A stretch of 36,803 nt of DNA, from assembly GCA_020445805.1 (NCBI GenBank), contig JAGRFX010000017.1:1-36803 (forward strand), in the 5' to 3' direction. The notes under the pieces are model-generated. The model was not told where the DNA came from and searched no databases. It saw nothing but the letters and a program-made list of their open reading frames with translations. Made by a program: the position numbers and the translations under genes. Positions within the stretch are counted from its first letter, which is position 1. Every line of letters starts with the position of its first letter. This DNA is from Rhodocyclaceae bacterium (lineage in GTDB: Bacteria > Pseudomonadota > Gammaproteobacteria > Burkholderiales > Rhodocyclaceae). Below are positions 1 through 8,498 of this stretch, in pieces.

Positions 1-253
1 TTTGAGGAGATAAATGACCCAGCGCGACGAGCCAAGTACGACGCCTACCTAAAGCGCGTGCGGAGTTCGAGGTTGAGCTTTATACCTTGACATCGTCGCG
101 CACGGTCTCGGAAGAAAAGGAGGAGGTTCACGCACTGAGCGACGGACTGGCGCTTGCCGTGTGGGACGCCGATACTGCGTGCATGCGTGTGCATGACTTT
201 GCTAGGCCGCGCCTATCGAGACAGAAATCATCCGCCTCCTCCCAGGCCCCATA
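1..253 (+). pseudogene. Unidentified frameshifted gene remnant at the window edge
   Basis: The first bases read in frame 1 as a charged peptide (FEEINDPARRAKYDAYLKRV) that stops at about 90. From about 63, frame 3 continues as EFEVELYTLTSSRTVSEEKE and runs open to a TAG at 251-253. The switch from one plausible frame to another suggests a single frameshift in a formerly continuous gene whose 5' part lies outside the window. The acidic, lysine-rich C-terminus vaguely resembles the tails of PD-(D/E)XK transposase-like nucleases (Rpn family), but I do not recognise a domain and this is a guess. It sits next to a transposase fragment, which fits a decayed mobile-element junction. Confidence 0.2.
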
Positions 254-314
254 GCTCACTTGGGTAGGAACTATCGAATCCACGTGCACAATTCTTTCTT
301 ATTAATCGACGCAT

Positions 315-592
315 TGACCTGCTCCCTCCCTGCCATGCCATCGTAAAGGTAGTGAAGTCCGTCAACTTGGAGAATGACGGACATGAGAACGAGCAAATAC
401 AGCGAGGAACAGATCATCGGATTCCTCAAGCAGGTCGAGGCCGGCGTGCCGGTCAAGGACGTGTGCCGCCAGGGTGGCTTCAGCGACGCGACCTTCTACA
501 AGTGGCGGGCGAAGTACGGCGGGATGGACGTACCGGACGCCACGCAGGTCAAGGATTTGGAGAGCGAGAACGCACGTCTCAATAAGCTGCCG
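315..592 (+). mobile_element. Left part of a truncated IS3-family insertion sequence
   Basis: A transposase orfA fragment starts at 383. About 70 bases upstream, at 315, the sequence TGACCTGCTCC begins. It has the TGA start common at IS3-family ends and may be the left terminal repeat; that is inference. The element breaks off near 590, inside orfA. No orfB with the DDE catalytic domain and no right-hand terminal repeat could be found before rfbC at 798, so the copy cannot move by itself. The stretch 254-314 holds nothing recognisable. Confidence 0.4.
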
Positions 593-688
593 CTTCTTCG
601 CGCGTGTATTCTGCGCTTAATCGGCTCGTTGATTTTGCCGAAACAAATTCGCGCCCGCCGAAGTTGTGCGGCCACCGTCGCCGGGTAG
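383..688 (+). pseudogene. Truncated IS3-family transposase OrfA
   Basis: The N-terminal 70 residues match the helix-turn-helix protein OrfA of IS3 elements (IS407-like): MRTSKYSEEQIIGFLKQVEA, then the recognition helix around GGFSDATFYKWRAKYGGMDV and the start of the leucine zipper (DLESENARLNKL). OrfA binds the terminal repeats and normally joins OrfB by a -1 frameshift. After ENARLNKL, where the family normally continues with KLLAE, the sequence becomes unrelated from about 590 and runs to a chance stop at 688. I chose ATG 383 over ATG 374 because GGAG lies 10 bases upstream and family members start MRxSxYxEEQ. A relic, not a functional gene. Confidence 0.75.
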
Positions 689-797
689 GCGATTGGTCGG
701 GGCCGACTCGCAACAGTTCGCACTGTGCCCGATATTCGCGAGCAAAGCGGTGAGGGCACGCTTTTCCGTCTTTGCCTTTTCAATGCGTGCCCGAGCA
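590..797. other. Unexplained junction sequence between the IS relic and rfbC
   Basis: This stretch has no supported gene. The minus strand has an open frame (805-617) with an alanine/arginine-rich peptide containing EKAKTEKRALTALLANIGHS, which is not a known domain to me; it may be a fragment of another inserted element. No convincing hairpin plus T-run was seen that would terminate the rfb operon, which ends at 798. Confidence 0.3.
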
Positions 798-1343
798 CTA
801 CGCAAACACTTCGCACTCGCCCAGCGCCAGCGCCTGCCGGTCCTTGGCCGAAAGCAGCGGCTCGCGCTCGAGCGGCCATTGCACGCCCACGGTCGGGTCG
901 TTCCAGATCAAGCAGCGCTCGTGCTCGGGGGCATAGTAATCGGTGGTCTTGTACAAAAAGTCGGCCGACTCGGTAAGGACCACGAAGCCATGCCCGAAGC
1001 CCGGGGGCACCCACAACTGGCGATTGTTTTCTGCGCTCAGTTCGGCCCCGACCCAGCGGCCGAACGTGGGCGAGCTGCGGCGCAGGTCCACCGCCACGTC
1101 GAATACCGCCCCGCTCACCACCCGCACCAGCTTGCCCTGCGGCTGGCGGATCTGGTAATGCAGGCCACGCAGCACACCCCGCTGCGAGCGCGAATGATTG
1201 TCCTGCACGAAGCGCGGGGCCACGCCGGTGGCCTCTCTGAAAACCCGCTCGTTATAGCTCTCGAGGAAGAAGCCACGGGCGTCGCCGAAGCACTTGGGTT
1301 CGAGGATCAGCACCTCGGGGATCGCGGTATGCGTGACTTGCAT
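798..1343 (-). CDS. rfbC: dTDP-4-dehydrorhamnose 3,5-epimerase (RmlC)
   Basis: This cytoplasmic cupin enzyme performs the third step of dTDP-L-rhamnose synthesis, epimerising C3 and C5 of dTDP-4-keto-6-deoxyglucose. The 181-residue product has the usual family length. It shows the typical order of motifs: PEVLILEPKCFGDARGFFLE near the N-terminus, the active-site stretch QDNHSRSQRGVLRGLHYQ, KLVRVVSGAVFDVAVDLR, then WVPPGFGHGFVVL and a YYAPEHE segment. The catalytic His in RGLHYQ and the Lys in QGKLVRV are present. ATG 1343 lies 4 bases after the rfbA stop, so this is the last gene of the rfbB-D-A-C operon. A longer open frame upstream belongs to the shadow of rfbA. Confidence 0.95.
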   Translation of the reverse strand: MQVTHTAIPEVLILEPKCFGDARGFFLESYNERVFREATGVAPRFVQDNHSRSQRGVLRGLHYQIRQPQGKLVRVVSGAVFDVAVDLRRSSPTFGRWVGAELSAENNRQLWVPPGFGHGFVVLTESADFLYKTTDYYAPEHERCLIWNDPTVGVQWPLEREPLLSAKDRQALALGECEVFA

Positions 1344-1347
1344 CGGC

Positions 1348-2244
1348 TCAGTACACCTTGTCTTGCAGCAGGCGGGCGAGGTAGCGCCCGTAGTCGTTCT
1401 TGCTGAGCCGCGCAGCCAGCAACTCGAGCTCGCCGTCACCGATCCATCCGGCGCGCCAGGCGATCTCTTCCGGACAGGCGATCTTGAGGCCCTGGCGCTT
1501 CTCGATGGTCTGAATGAAAAGGCTGGCCTCGAGCAGCGATTCGTGGGTGCCGGTGTCGAGCCAGGCATGGCCACGCCCCATCACCTGCACGTCGAGCGCG
1601 TCCCAGGCCAGGTACTGGCGGTTCACGTCGGTGATCTCGAGCTCGCCGCGGGGGCTGGGCTTCAGGTCACGGGCGATCTCGACCACCCGCGGGTCGTAGA
1701 AGTAGAGCCCGGTCACCGCATAGCGGCTGCGCGGCCGCTGCGGCTTCTCTTCCAGGCTGACCGCCCGCCCGCTGGCGTCGAACTCGACCACGCCGTAGCG
1801 CTCCGGGTCGTGCACGGGGTAGGCGAACACGGTGGCGCCATCGCGCTTGTCCGCGGCCTGCTTGAGGCCCTTGGCGAAGTCGTGGCCGTAGAACAGGTTG
1901 TCGCCGAGCACCAGCGCACTGGGGCCGCCAGCGAGAAAGGCTTCGCCGATCAGGAAGGCCTGGGCGAGTCCGTCCGGGTTGGGCTGCACGGCGTAGGAGA
2001 GTTGCAGGCCCCACTGGCTGCCGTCGCCCAGCAACTGCTCGAAGCGCGGTGTGTCCTGGGGCGTGGAGATGACCAGGATCTCGCGAATGCCGGCCAGCAT
2101 CAGCGCAGACAGCGGATAGTAGATCATCGGCTTGTCGTACACCGGCAGCAGCTGCTTGGAGACCGCAAGGGTGGCCGGGTGCAGTCGGGTGCCGGAACCA
2201 CCGGCGAGGATGATGCCCTTGCGGGCCGGGCTGAGTGTGCTCAT
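1348..2244 (-). CDS. rfbA: Glucose-1-phosphate thymidylyltransferase (RmlA)
   Basis: It couples dTTP and glucose-1-phosphate to dTDP-glucose, the first step of dTDP-rhamnose synthesis. The 298-residue product has the nucleotidyltransferase signature [20 protein letters not shown] near residues 10-29, followed by [20 protein letters not shown]. Later come [12 protein letters not shown] with the metal-binding aspartate, [20 protein letters not shown], and [12 protein letters not shown]-like sugar-binding sequence ([18 protein letters not shown]). Length and motifs match RmlA fully. ATG 2244 overlaps the rfbD stop by 4 bases (ATGA), indicating translational coupling. No truncation or odd residue was noticed. 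Confidence 0.96.
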   Translation of the reverse strand: MSTLSPARKGIILAGGSGTRLHPATLAVSKQLLPVYDKPMIYYPLSALMLAGIREILVISTPQDTPRFEQLLGDGSQWGLQLSYAVQPNPDGLAQAFLIGEAFLAGGPSALVLGDNLFYGHDFAKGLKQAADKRDGATVFAYPVHDPERYGVVEFDASGRAVSLEEKPQRPRSRYAVTGLYFYDPRVVEIARDLKPSPRGELEITDVNRQYLAWDALDVQVMGRGHAWLDTGTHESLLEASLFIQTIEKRQGLKIACPEEIAWRAGWIGDGELELLAARLSKNDYGRYLARLLQDKVY

Positions 2245-3134
2245 GGGGTCAGGATCTCGAGGAGCATGCGCTCGACGCCGCGCTGCCAGGGTGGCAGCGC
2301 GAGGCCGAATTGATGTTCCAGGCGCCGGCAGTCGAGCCGCGAGTTCAGCGGTCGTCGGGCCGGCGTCGGGTATTCGGAGGTCGGAATGGCCGCGATCTCT
2401 CGCACCGCCAGTTCGCGGCCCTGGGCTCGGGCGAAGTCGATGACATGGCGGGCGTAGTCGCACCAGCTGGTTTCGCCAGCGGCGGCGAGGTGGTAGGTGC
2501 CGCCGAGCGCGGGGTCGAGAACGGCCGCGCGCAAGGCGTGGGCGCTGGCGTCCGCAATCAGTTCGGCGCCGGTGGGGGCGCCACGCTGGTCGTCGATGAC
2601 CGTGAGGCGCTCGCGCTCGGCCGCCAGGCGCAGCATGCTGCGGGCGAAGTTGCCGCCGCGCGCGGCATACACCCAGCTGGTACGGAGGATCAGGTGGCGG
2701 CAACCGCTGGCGCGGATGGCCTCTTCGCCGGCCCACTTGCTGCGGCCATAGGTGTTGAGCGGGCCGATCGGGGCGTCCTCGCGCCAGGCGGTGGTGCCGC
2801 TGCCGTCGAAGACGTAGTCGGTGGAGTAGTGCAGCAGCCAGGCGTCAAGCGCGCGGGCGGCTTCGGCGAGGGCCGCCGGCCCGTCGGTGTTGATGGCGTG
2901 AGCGGCCTCGGGCTCGGCTTCGGCCCGGTCCACAGCGGTATAGGCGGCGGCGTTGACGATGGCGTCGGGGGCGATACGGCGGACGCTGTCGATGAGCGCC
3001 CCGGGCTGGCCCAGGTCGCCGCACAGTCCGTCCGGGCCCTGCCGGCCAAGTGCGATGACCTCGCCCAGCGGCGCCAGCGCCCGCTGCAGCTCCCACCCGA
3101 CTTGCCCGCTGGGGCCCAGCAACAGGAGCTTCAC
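2241..3134 (-). CDS. rfbD: dTDP-4-dehydrorhamnose reductase (RmlD)
   Basis: This NAD(P)H-dependent short-chain-dehydrogenase-type enzyme performs the last step, giving dTDP-L-rhamnose. The 297-residue product begins [20 protein letters not shown], a Rossmann GxxGxxG-like nucleotide loop. It carries [14 protein letters not shown], the STDYVFDG segment and the YGRSKWAGE catalytic Tyr-xxx-Lys. The GTG start at 3134 is chosen because it fits the family N-terminus exactly and overlaps the rfbB stop in a GTGA arrangement. The downstream end overlaps rfbA by 4 bases. Longer upstream reading in this frame is non-homologous. Confidence 0.95.
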   Translation of the reverse strand: MKLLLLGPSGQVGWELQRALAPLGEVIALGRQGPDGLCGDLGQPGALIDSVRRIAPDAIVNAAAYTAVDRAEAEPEAAHAINTDGPAALAEAARALDAWLLHYSTDYVFDGSGTTAWREDAPIGPLNTYGRSKWAGEEAIRASGCRHLILRTSWVYAARGGNFARSMLRLAAERERLTVIDDQRGAPTGAELIADASAHALRAAVLDPALGGTYHLAAAGETSWCDYARHVIDFARAQGRELAVREIAAIPTSEYPTPARRPLNSRLDCRRLEHQFGLALPPWQRGVERMLLEILTP

Positions 3135-4207
3135 GCGACGGCTCCGCTCGGCTGGCCGTACTGCATTCCGACCCATTCGCGGTAGGCGCCGCTCTGCACG
3201 TTGGCGACCCAGCCGGGGTTGGCGAGGTACCACTGGACGGTTTTCTCGATGCCGCTCTCGAAGCTTTCGGCAGGGCGCCAGCCGAGCTCGCGCTCGATCT
3301 TGCGCGCGTCGATGGCGTAGCGCCGATCGTGGCCGGGGCGGTCGGCGACGAAACGGATCAGCCGCTCGTAGGGGCCATCTGCCGAAGGCTGGAGCCGGTC
3401 GAGCAGACGGCAAACGATGTGCACGATGTCGATGTTGGCGATCTCGTTCCAGCCGCCGACGTTGTAGGTTTCGCCCGTGCGCCCCTGGGCCAGCACGCAG
3501 CGGATGGCCGCGCAGTGGTCGCGTACGTAGAGCCAGTCCCGCACGTTGCGCCCGTCGCCGTAGACCGGCAGCGCGCGCCCAGCCAGCGCGTTGACGATCA
3601 TCAGCGGGATCAGCTTCTCGGGGAAATGGTAGGGGCCGTAGTTGTTCGAGCAGTTGGTGGTCAGCACCGGGAGCCCGTAGGTGTGGTGCCAGGCCCGCAC
3701 CAGGTGGTCCGAGGCCGCCTTGCTGGCCGAATAGGGGCTGTTGGGCTCGTACGGGTGGGCCTCGCTGAACGGCGCGTCGTCCGGCCCCAGCGAGCCATAG
3801 ACCTCGTCGGTGCTGACGTGCAGGAAACGGAAGGTGGCGCGCGCGTCGGCAGGCAAAGCGCTCCAGTGGGCACGGGCCGCTTCGAGCAGGCTGAAGGTGC
3901 CTTCGACGTTGGTGCGCATGAATTCGCCCGGGCCGTGGATCGAGCGGTCCACATGGCTCTCGGCGGCAAAATGCACGATCGCCCGCGGCCGATGCTCGGC
4001 CAGCAACCGCGCCACCAGCGCCGCGTCGCAGATGTCGCCCTGCACGAAGCGGTGGCGCGCGTCGCCCTCCAGCGAGGAAAGCGTCTCGAGGTTGCCCGCG
4101 TAGGTCAGCTTGTCGAGGTTCACCACGGGCTCGTCCCCACCGGCGAGCCAGTCCAGCACGAAGTTGCCGCCGATGAAACCCGCACCGCCGGTTACCAGAA
4201 TCGCCAT
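3131..4207 (-). CDS. rfbB: dTDP-glucose 4,6-dehydratase (RmlB)
   Basis: It converts dTDP-glucose into dTDP-4-keto-6-deoxyglucose using bound NAD. The 358-residue product is an extended [15 protein letters not shown] (residues 6-17) is the NAD loop, [11 protein letters not shown] (79-89) is diagnostic, STDEVYG (132-138) gives the catalytic Thr-Asp-Glu, and YSASK (159-163) the catalytic Tyr and Lys. [14 protein letters not shown] and [12 protein letters not shown] bind the nucleotide sugar. It is the first gene of the rhamnose operon; ATG 4207 fits the family start [13 protein letters not shown]. The 124 bases upstream hold a small inverted repeat but no clear promoter, so it may be co-transcribed with the acyltransferase gene before it. 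Confidence 0.96.
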   Translation of the reverse strand: MAILVTGGAGFIGGNFVLDWLAGGDEPVVNLDKLTYAGNLETLSSLEGDARHRFVQGDICDAALVARLLAEHRPRAIVHFAAESHVDRSIHGPGEFMRTNVEGTFSLLEAARAHWSALPADARATFRFLHVSTDEVYGSLGPDDAPFSEAHPYEPNSPYSASKAASDHLVRAWHHTYGLPVLTTNCSNNYGPYHFPEKLIPLMIVNALAGRALPVYGDGRNVRDWLYVRDHCAAIRCVLAQGRTGETYNVGGWNEIANIDIVHIVCRLLDRLQPSADGPYERLIRFVADRPGHDRRYAIDARKIERELGWRPAESFESGIEKTVQWYLANPGWVANVQSGAYREWVGMQYGQPSGAVA

Positions 4208-4293
4208 CTCGCGGTCATTCGCTCGTGGAAAGAGGCAAGATTTTCCCACGGGGCACAGCCGAGCCACTGTGCACCCTTACGCACTGATGCCAG

Positions 4294-4308
4294 GTCCAGC
4301 TGCTGGAC
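4294..4308. repeat. Short inverted repeat upstream of rfbB
   Basis: GTCCAG and CTGGAC flank a 3-base spacer (CTG), giving a perfect 6-base stem in the gap between the acyltransferase stop (4332) and the rfbB start (4207). No T-run follows on either strand, so it is not an obvious terminator. It could be an operator or a chance palindrome. Confidence 0.25.
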
Positions 4309-4331
4309 TAACCTCATCTGGGCGGCACTGG

Positions 4332-5345
4332 TCACCGGCGGCGCAGCACGGCCCGGACACAGTGCCGGGCCCGCTCCAGCGCCCAGCCGGACAGTCCGTC
4401 GACGCTCGCCGGATTGAAAGCCAGCACACCCCAGCGTTCCCTGCGATGACTCATCCAGTCCTGCTTGTAGGGCTCGTCGCCGATCAGGTAGTCCACCACG
4501 TCCACGCGATCTTCATCGAGCGCCTGGCGCATCAACCCGGCCGTGAGCAGGGAACCGGCCGACCACTGGGCATGGGCCTCGTCGTAGGCCAGCTTGTAGA
4601 TCGATGCCACCCCCTGGTCAACGATCCAAAACTGGGCGGCGATCGGCTGCCCCTCGAGGGTGGCGACCCCCATGCGCATCCGTCCAGTGGCGGCCATCAG
4701 CCGGATCAGTTCAGGCATGAATTCGGGGAACGGCTCCGGCCGCTTCCAGCTGGCCGCGTACACCGTCTGGAAGGCGGCCACCGCCTCGTCGGCCTCTGCG
4801 GGAGTGCAGAGCAGCTTGAGCTGCCCGCCGGCCTTGTCGAAGCGCTTGCCCTTGCGCTTGAGGGTGCTGCGGACTTCTCCGGGCAGAGTGGACGCGAAGG
4901 CTTCATAGCTGCGACCGCCCACGGGCAAGGTCCAGTTGCCGAAGCAGAAGTACTGGTGGGTGCGCCATCCGGCGGCGTGTAGCGCATGGAGCAGGCGCGG
5001 GTACAACGCATCTTCGCGAGGCAGCGGTCGCAGTTCGAGGCGGGTGGAGCGCCCCTGCAGGCGCAGATCCCTCAGCAGCCCGGCCAGGGCCGCGTCGTCG
5101 GCACCTTCCATCAGGGGCGCGTATTGCGCGCTGTAATAGGTGGACAATGCCCGGAGGCGGCGACCGTCGCGCGCCAGCGGCAGAATCGGCGCGCCGCCCT
5201 CGCCCACCGCCAATCCGGGCTCGAGACCGGCAGCTAGGCCGTGGCGGGCGAGGAGCTCGAACCAAGGCAGGTTGCGATCGAAGCCGAGCGACGACGCGTG
5301 TTCGAGGCCGACCCACCCCCTGGCCGCCAGCTCAACCCAGCGCAT
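4332..5345 (-). CDS. GNAT/FemAB-like acetyltransferase (PF13480 type)
   Basis: The 337-residue product resembles the acyltransferases found in exopolysaccharide clusters (Acetyltransf_6, FemAB-like fold), which transfer acyl or aminoacyl groups. Supporting sequence includes LPGEVRSTLKRKGKRFDKAG, characteristic of the family's basic loop, AFQTVYAASWKRPEPFPEF, and the second-domain core GVATLEGQPIAAQFWIV...SIYKLAYDE, ending in DVVDYLIGDEPYKQDWM, the family's conserved gYDFLxGDExYKxxW-like element. The acceptor is unknown; a sugar in the exopolysaccharide is a reasonable inference from context. ATG 5345 has GGGGAG just upstream. It is transcribed towards the rfb genes, 124 bases away, and divergently from the acyl ligase. 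Confidence 0.75.
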   Translation of the reverse strand: MRWVELAARGWVGLEHASSLGFDRNLPWFELLARHGLAAGLEPGLAVGEGGAPILPLARDGRRLRALSTYYSAQYAPLMEGADDAALAGLLRDLRLQGRSTRLELRPLPREDALYPRLLHALHAAGWRTHQYFCFGNWTLPVGGRSYEAFASTLPGEVRSTLKRKGKRFDKAGGQLKLLCTPAEADEAVAAFQTVYAASWKRPEPFPEFMPELIRLMAATGRMRMGVATLEGQPIAAQFWIVDQGVASIYKLAYDEAHAQWSAGSLLTAGLMRQALDEDRVDVVDYLIGDEPYKQDWMSHRRERWGVLAFNPASVDGLSGWALERARHCVRAVLRRR

Positions 5346-5493
5346 GCGCTCCCCTGCCTATGGACGGCCGCACAACAAGCGCACAGAAGCGCTCACGTGG
5401 GCCGCTGCGCGGCCAAGTAACTTTGATATCCTCAGTCATCGATCGAACTGTCGCGTTGCAGGACGCGGGCTGCCATTGGACCTCAAGCGTGTC
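5346..5493. promoter_or_regulatory. Divergent intergenic region with an inverted repeat
   Basis: These 148 bases separate the minus-strand acyltransferase from the plus-strand acyl ligase and must hold promoters for both directions. GGCCGC-TGC-GCGGCC at 5400-5414 is a perfect 6-base inverted repeat near the middle. I could not assign a convincing -35/-10 pair; TTTGATAT around 5422 is AT-rich but lacks a partner at the right spacing. The regulatory role is inferred from position. Confidence 0.35.
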
Positions 5494-7083
5494 ATGACCA
5501 CCACACTATTGCACGAACTGCCGCTTGCGGCGGCGGAGCGGATGCCGGACGCGCTGGCACTGACCATGGGCGAACGCTCGCTGGCCTACGGTGATCTGGC
5601 GTCGCGCATCGGCGCGTTCGCCGCCTTTCTTGTAGCCCTCGGCCTCGAGCGCAGCGACCGGGTCGCGGTATACCTCGACAAGCGCATCGAGACCGTGGTC
5701 TCGATTTTCGGCACCACGGCGGCCGGCGGCACTTTCGTGCCGGTCAACCCGGTGCTGAAGGCCGAACAGGTCGGCCACATTCTACGGGACTGCAATGTGC
5801 GGGTTCTGGTGACCTCGTCGGACCGCTACAAGCTGTTGCTGCCGGAGTTGGCCCACTGCCGCGATGTGCGCCAGGTGCTGGTGGTTGGATTGCTTGACGG
5901 CCTTGGGCCACTCGAGGGCGCCAGCCTGCATGGCTGGTGCGAGGGCGAGCACCTGGCGCCGGTCGCGGCGCGGCGCATGATCGACCTCGACATGGCAGGC
6001 ATCCTGTACACCTCGGGCAGCACCGGCCGGCCCAAGGGCGTCGTGCTGTCCCACCGCAACATGGTGTCGGGCGCCAAGAGCGTGGCCTCTTACCTCGAGA
6101 ACCGCGCCGACGACACCTTGCTGGCTGCCCTGCCGCTGTCCTTCGACGCCGGACTGTCGCAGCTCACCACCGCCTTCCATGCCGGCGCCCGCGTGGTGCT
6201 GCTGAACTATCTGCTGCCGCGCGACGTGCTGCGCGTGCTTGAGCGCGAAAAGGTGACCGGCCTGACCGCGGTGCCTCCGCTGTGGATCCAGCTGGCCCAG
6301 CTCGAGTGGCCGGGCACCATCACCGAGCACCTGCGCTATTTCGCCAACACCGGCGGCCGCATGCCGCTCGACACCCTTACACGCCTCAGGGCCGCCCTGC
6401 CCCAGACCCGCCCCTACCTAATGTATGGCCTGACCGAGGCCTTCCGCGCGACTCACCTGCCGCCGTCCCAGGTGGACGCGCGCCCGGACTCCATCGGCAA
6501 GGCCATCCCCAATTCCGAGGTCATGGTGCTGCGGCCAGACGGCAGCGAGTGCGCCCCCAATGAACCGGGCGAGCTGGTGCAGCGCGGCGCCCTGGTGGCG
6601 ATGGGCTACTGGAACGATCCGGACAAGACCGCCGAGCGGTTCAAGCCGCTGCCGGCCTGCGCCCCGGGGCGCCAGTCCGGGCTGGTGCTACCCGAGATCG
6701 CGGTATTCTCGGGCGACACGGTGCGCCGCGACGAGGAAGGCTACCTGTACTTCATCGGGCGCAGCGACGAGATGATCAAGACTTCCGGCTACCGGGTCAG
6801 CCCGACCGAGGTCGAGGAGATCCTGTACTCCACCCGCCTGGTCGGCGAGTGTGCCGCATTCGGCATTCCCCACGACACCCTCGGCCAGGCAATCGCGGTG
6901 GTGGCGTCGGCGCCCGCGGGCGGTGCGCTGGACGAGGTCGCCCTGCTGGCCGAGTGCCGGGCGCGCATGCCGGCCTACATGGTGCCGCAGCGCATCGAAC
7001 TGCGCAGCGAGCCATTGCCACGCAATCCGAACGGCAAGATCGATCGCAAGCGCCTGGGCACCGAGTTGCTCGACAGGCCCTAG
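5494..7083 (+). CDS. AMP-forming acyl-CoA ligase, exosortase A-associated
   Basis: The 529-residue protein belongs to the ANL superfamily that adenylates a carboxylic acid and passes it to a thiol. Visible motifs are the P-loop ILYTSGSTGRPKGVVLSHRN (about residues 170-189), YGLTEAFRATHLP (about 310), the hinge region GYRVSPTEVEEILY (about 432) and the C-terminal catalytic lysine in PNGKIDRKRL (about 515). Sequence and position next to a PLP decarboxylase match the exosortase-associated ligase family (TIGR03098). The substrate is unknown. ATG 5494 is chosen since homology begins directly after it (MTTTLLHELPLAAAERMPDA); no good ribosome-binding site is visible. The decarboxylase gene begins 3 bases after the stop, indicating coupled expression. 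Confidence 0.88.
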   Translation: MTTTLLHELPLAAAERMPDALALTMGERSLAYGDLASRIGAFAAFLVALGLERSDRVAVYLDKRIETVVSIFGTTAAGGTFVPVNPVLKAEQVGHILRDCNVRVLVTSSDRYKLLLPELAHCRDVRQVLVVGLLDGLGPLEGASLHGWCEGEHLAPVAARRMIDLDMAGILYTSGSTGRPKGVVLSHRNMVSGAKSVASYLENRADDTLLAALPLSFDAGLSQLTTAFHAGARVVLLNYLLPRDVLRVLEREKVTGLTAVPPLWIQLAQLEWPGTITEHLRYFANTGGRMPLDTLTRLRAALPQTRPYLMYGLTEAFRATHLPPSQVDARPDSIGKAIPNSEVMVLRPDGSECAPNEPGELVQRGALVAMGYWNDPDKTAERFKPLPACAPGRQSGLVLPEIAVFSGDTVRRDEEGYLYFIGRSDEMIKTSGYRVSPTEVEEILYSTRLVGECAAFGIPHDTLGQAIAVVASAPAGGALDEVALLAECRARMPAYMVPQRIELRSEPLPRNPNGKIDRKRLGTELLDRP

Positions 7084-7086
7084 CGG

Positions 7087-8340
7087 ATGAGCGCAGTCGC
7101 CTCCCACCCGCCGGTCCACGCGCCGATGGACCAGTTCGAGCGCCGTGACGGCCAGCTTATGCTGGCCGGCGTGCCGCTCGACGAACTGGCCGAGCAGGCG
7201 GGCGGCACGCCATTCTATGCGTACGACCTGGGCCTGGTCGGCGAGCGCATGCGTCGGCTGCGTGCGGCACTGCCCGACGGCCTGAAGATCCACTACGCGA
7301 TGAAGGCCAATCCGCACGTGGGCGTGGTAGGCGCCCTGGTCAGGCTGGCCGACGGTATCGACGTGGCCTCGGCAGGCGAGCTTGCCGTGGCGCTGGCGGC
7401 GGGCGCGGATCCGACCAACATCAGCTTCGCAGGGCCCGGCAAGCGCGACCCAGAGTTGCTGGCGGCGGTCGAGGCCGGTGTGTTACTGAACGTCGAGTCG
7501 ACGGGCGAACTGGAGCGCCTGGCCCGCGCCACGGACAGAGCCGCCCGGCCGGCCCGGGTGGCCCTGCGGGTCAATCCGGATTTCGAGCTGAAGAAATCCG
7601 GCATGAAGATGGGTGGCGGTCCAAAGCCGTTCGGCATCGATTCGGAACAGGTGCCGGCCGCGCTTCGGCGGGTCGCGGAACTGGGTCTCGGATTCGAAGG
7701 CTTTCACCTCTTCTCGGGCTCGCAGAACCTGCGGACCGAGGCCATCGCGGAAGCCCAGCTCAAGTGCTTCGAGCTGGCCATCGCGCTGGCTGCGGACGCG
7801 CCCTCGCCCGTCCGCAGCCTGAACCTGGGGGGTGGTTTCGGCATCCCGTATTTTCCCGGCGAGCAACGCCTCGACCTCGCGCCGATCGCCGCCAACCTCG
7901 CGGACATCGCGGCCACCGCGGCACGACGCCTTGCCGGTGCCGAGCTGGTGGTGGAGCTGGGCCGCTATCTGGTCGGCGAAGCGGGCATCTACGTGACCCG
8001 CGTAATCGACCGCAAGGCGTCGCGCGGCCACGTGTTTCTGGTATGCGACGGTGGCATGCACCATCACCTCGCCGCCAGCGGCAACTTCGGCCAGATCGTG
8101 CGCAAGAACTACCCGCTGGCGATCGGCAATCGCATGGACGAGCCTCCGTCCGAGCGCTGTTCGGTGGTGGGGCCGCTATGCACGCCCCTCGACCTGCTCG
8201 GCGACCATGTGGACCTGCCCCGGGCAGTACCGGGCGACTTGGTAGTGGTGTACCAGTCGGGAGCCTATGGCGCGAGCGCGAGCCCCCAGGCCTTTCTGAG
8301 CCACCCTCCGGCGCGCGAGATCGTCGTCGGCAAGGCATGA
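7087..8340 (+). CDS. PLP-dependent decarboxylase, exosortase A-associated
   Basis: The 417-residue protein is a fold-III (alanine-racemase-like barrel) decarboxylase related to diaminopimelate and ornithine decarboxylases, matching TIGR03099. The PLP lysine lies in HYAMKANPHVG (about residue 72). The phosphate-binding glycine loop is NLGGGFGIPYFPGEQ, ELGRYLVGEAGIYVTRV follows, and the second-subunit active-site cysteine is in VVGPLCTPLDLLGD, with YQSGAYGAS binding PLP. It would remove a carboxylate from an amino-acid-like substrate, producing an amine. The true substrate is not known. Starting 3 bases after the acyl ligase stop, it is clearly its partner; the alpha/beta hydrolases that often follow in related loci are absent here. 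Confidence 0.88.
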   Translation: MSAVASHPPVHAPMDQFERRDGQLMLAGVPLDELAEQAGGTPFYAYDLGLVGERMRRLRAALPDGLKIHYAMKANPHVGVVGALVRLADGIDVASAGELAVALAAGADPTNISFAGPGKRDPELLAAVEAGVLLNVESTGELERLARATDRAARPARVALRVNPDFELKKSGMKMGGGPKPFGIDSEQVPAALRRVAELGLGFEGFHLFSGSQNLRTEAIAEAQLKCFELAIALAADAPSPVRSLNLGGGFGIPYFPGEQRLDLAPIAANLADIAATAARRLAGAELVVELGRYLVGEAGIYVTRVIDRKASRGHVFLVCDGGMHHHLAASGNFGQIVRKNYPLAIGNRMDEPPSERCSVVGPLCTPLDLLGDHVDLPRAVPGDLVVVYQSGAYGASASPQAFLSHPPAREIVVGKA

Positions 8341-8428
8341 TCGCATCCGGGGGCGTCCGCTGCGGCCGAGCGCGAACTCCGACGCACCCCGCCGGCCTCA
8401 TGACGGGCGATAATCGCGCCGATGCTGC

Positions 8429-8455
8429 CGTCCGCTCCGTCCGCTCTGTCCGCCA
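8429..8455. repeat. Three tandem 9-base units
   Basis: CGTCCGCTC occurs twice in direct succession (8429-8446), followed by a degenerate third copy TGTCCGCCA. The repeat lies in the 158-base gap between the decarboxylase and the flippase. GATAAT at 8409-8414 just upstream resembles a -10 box but has no -35 partner at 17 bases. Function unknown. Confidence 0.5.
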
Positions 8456-8475
8456 GATGACCCGCCCCGCCCTGC

Positions 8476-8491
8476 CCGGCCCCGGGGCCGG
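8476..8491. repeat. GC-only 16-base palindrome at the flippase translation start
   Basis: CCGGCCCCGGGGCCGG is a perfect palindrome that ends 7 bases before the flippase ATG at 8499. In mRNA it could form a 6-base GC stem with a CCGG loop covering the only purine-rich stretch upstream of the start (GGGG 8484-8487). It may limit ribosome access; this is inferred from position only. Confidence 0.5.
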
Positions 8492-8498
8492 CTGACCG

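Noticed and set aside
4208-4331. JUMPstart/ops element upstream of the rfb operon
   Set aside because: No GGCGGTAG-type core was found; only CAGTGGCTCGG-like chance similarity.
1294-4417. Long plus-strand open frames over the rfb operon (339 and 362 codons)
   Set aside because: They are antisense shadows of rfbA and rfbB, lacking domains and having compositions typical of the reverse of GC-rich genes.
5415-5435. Promoter with TTTGATATC before the acyl ligase
   Set aside because: No -35/-10 pair with 16-18 base spacing could be built around it.
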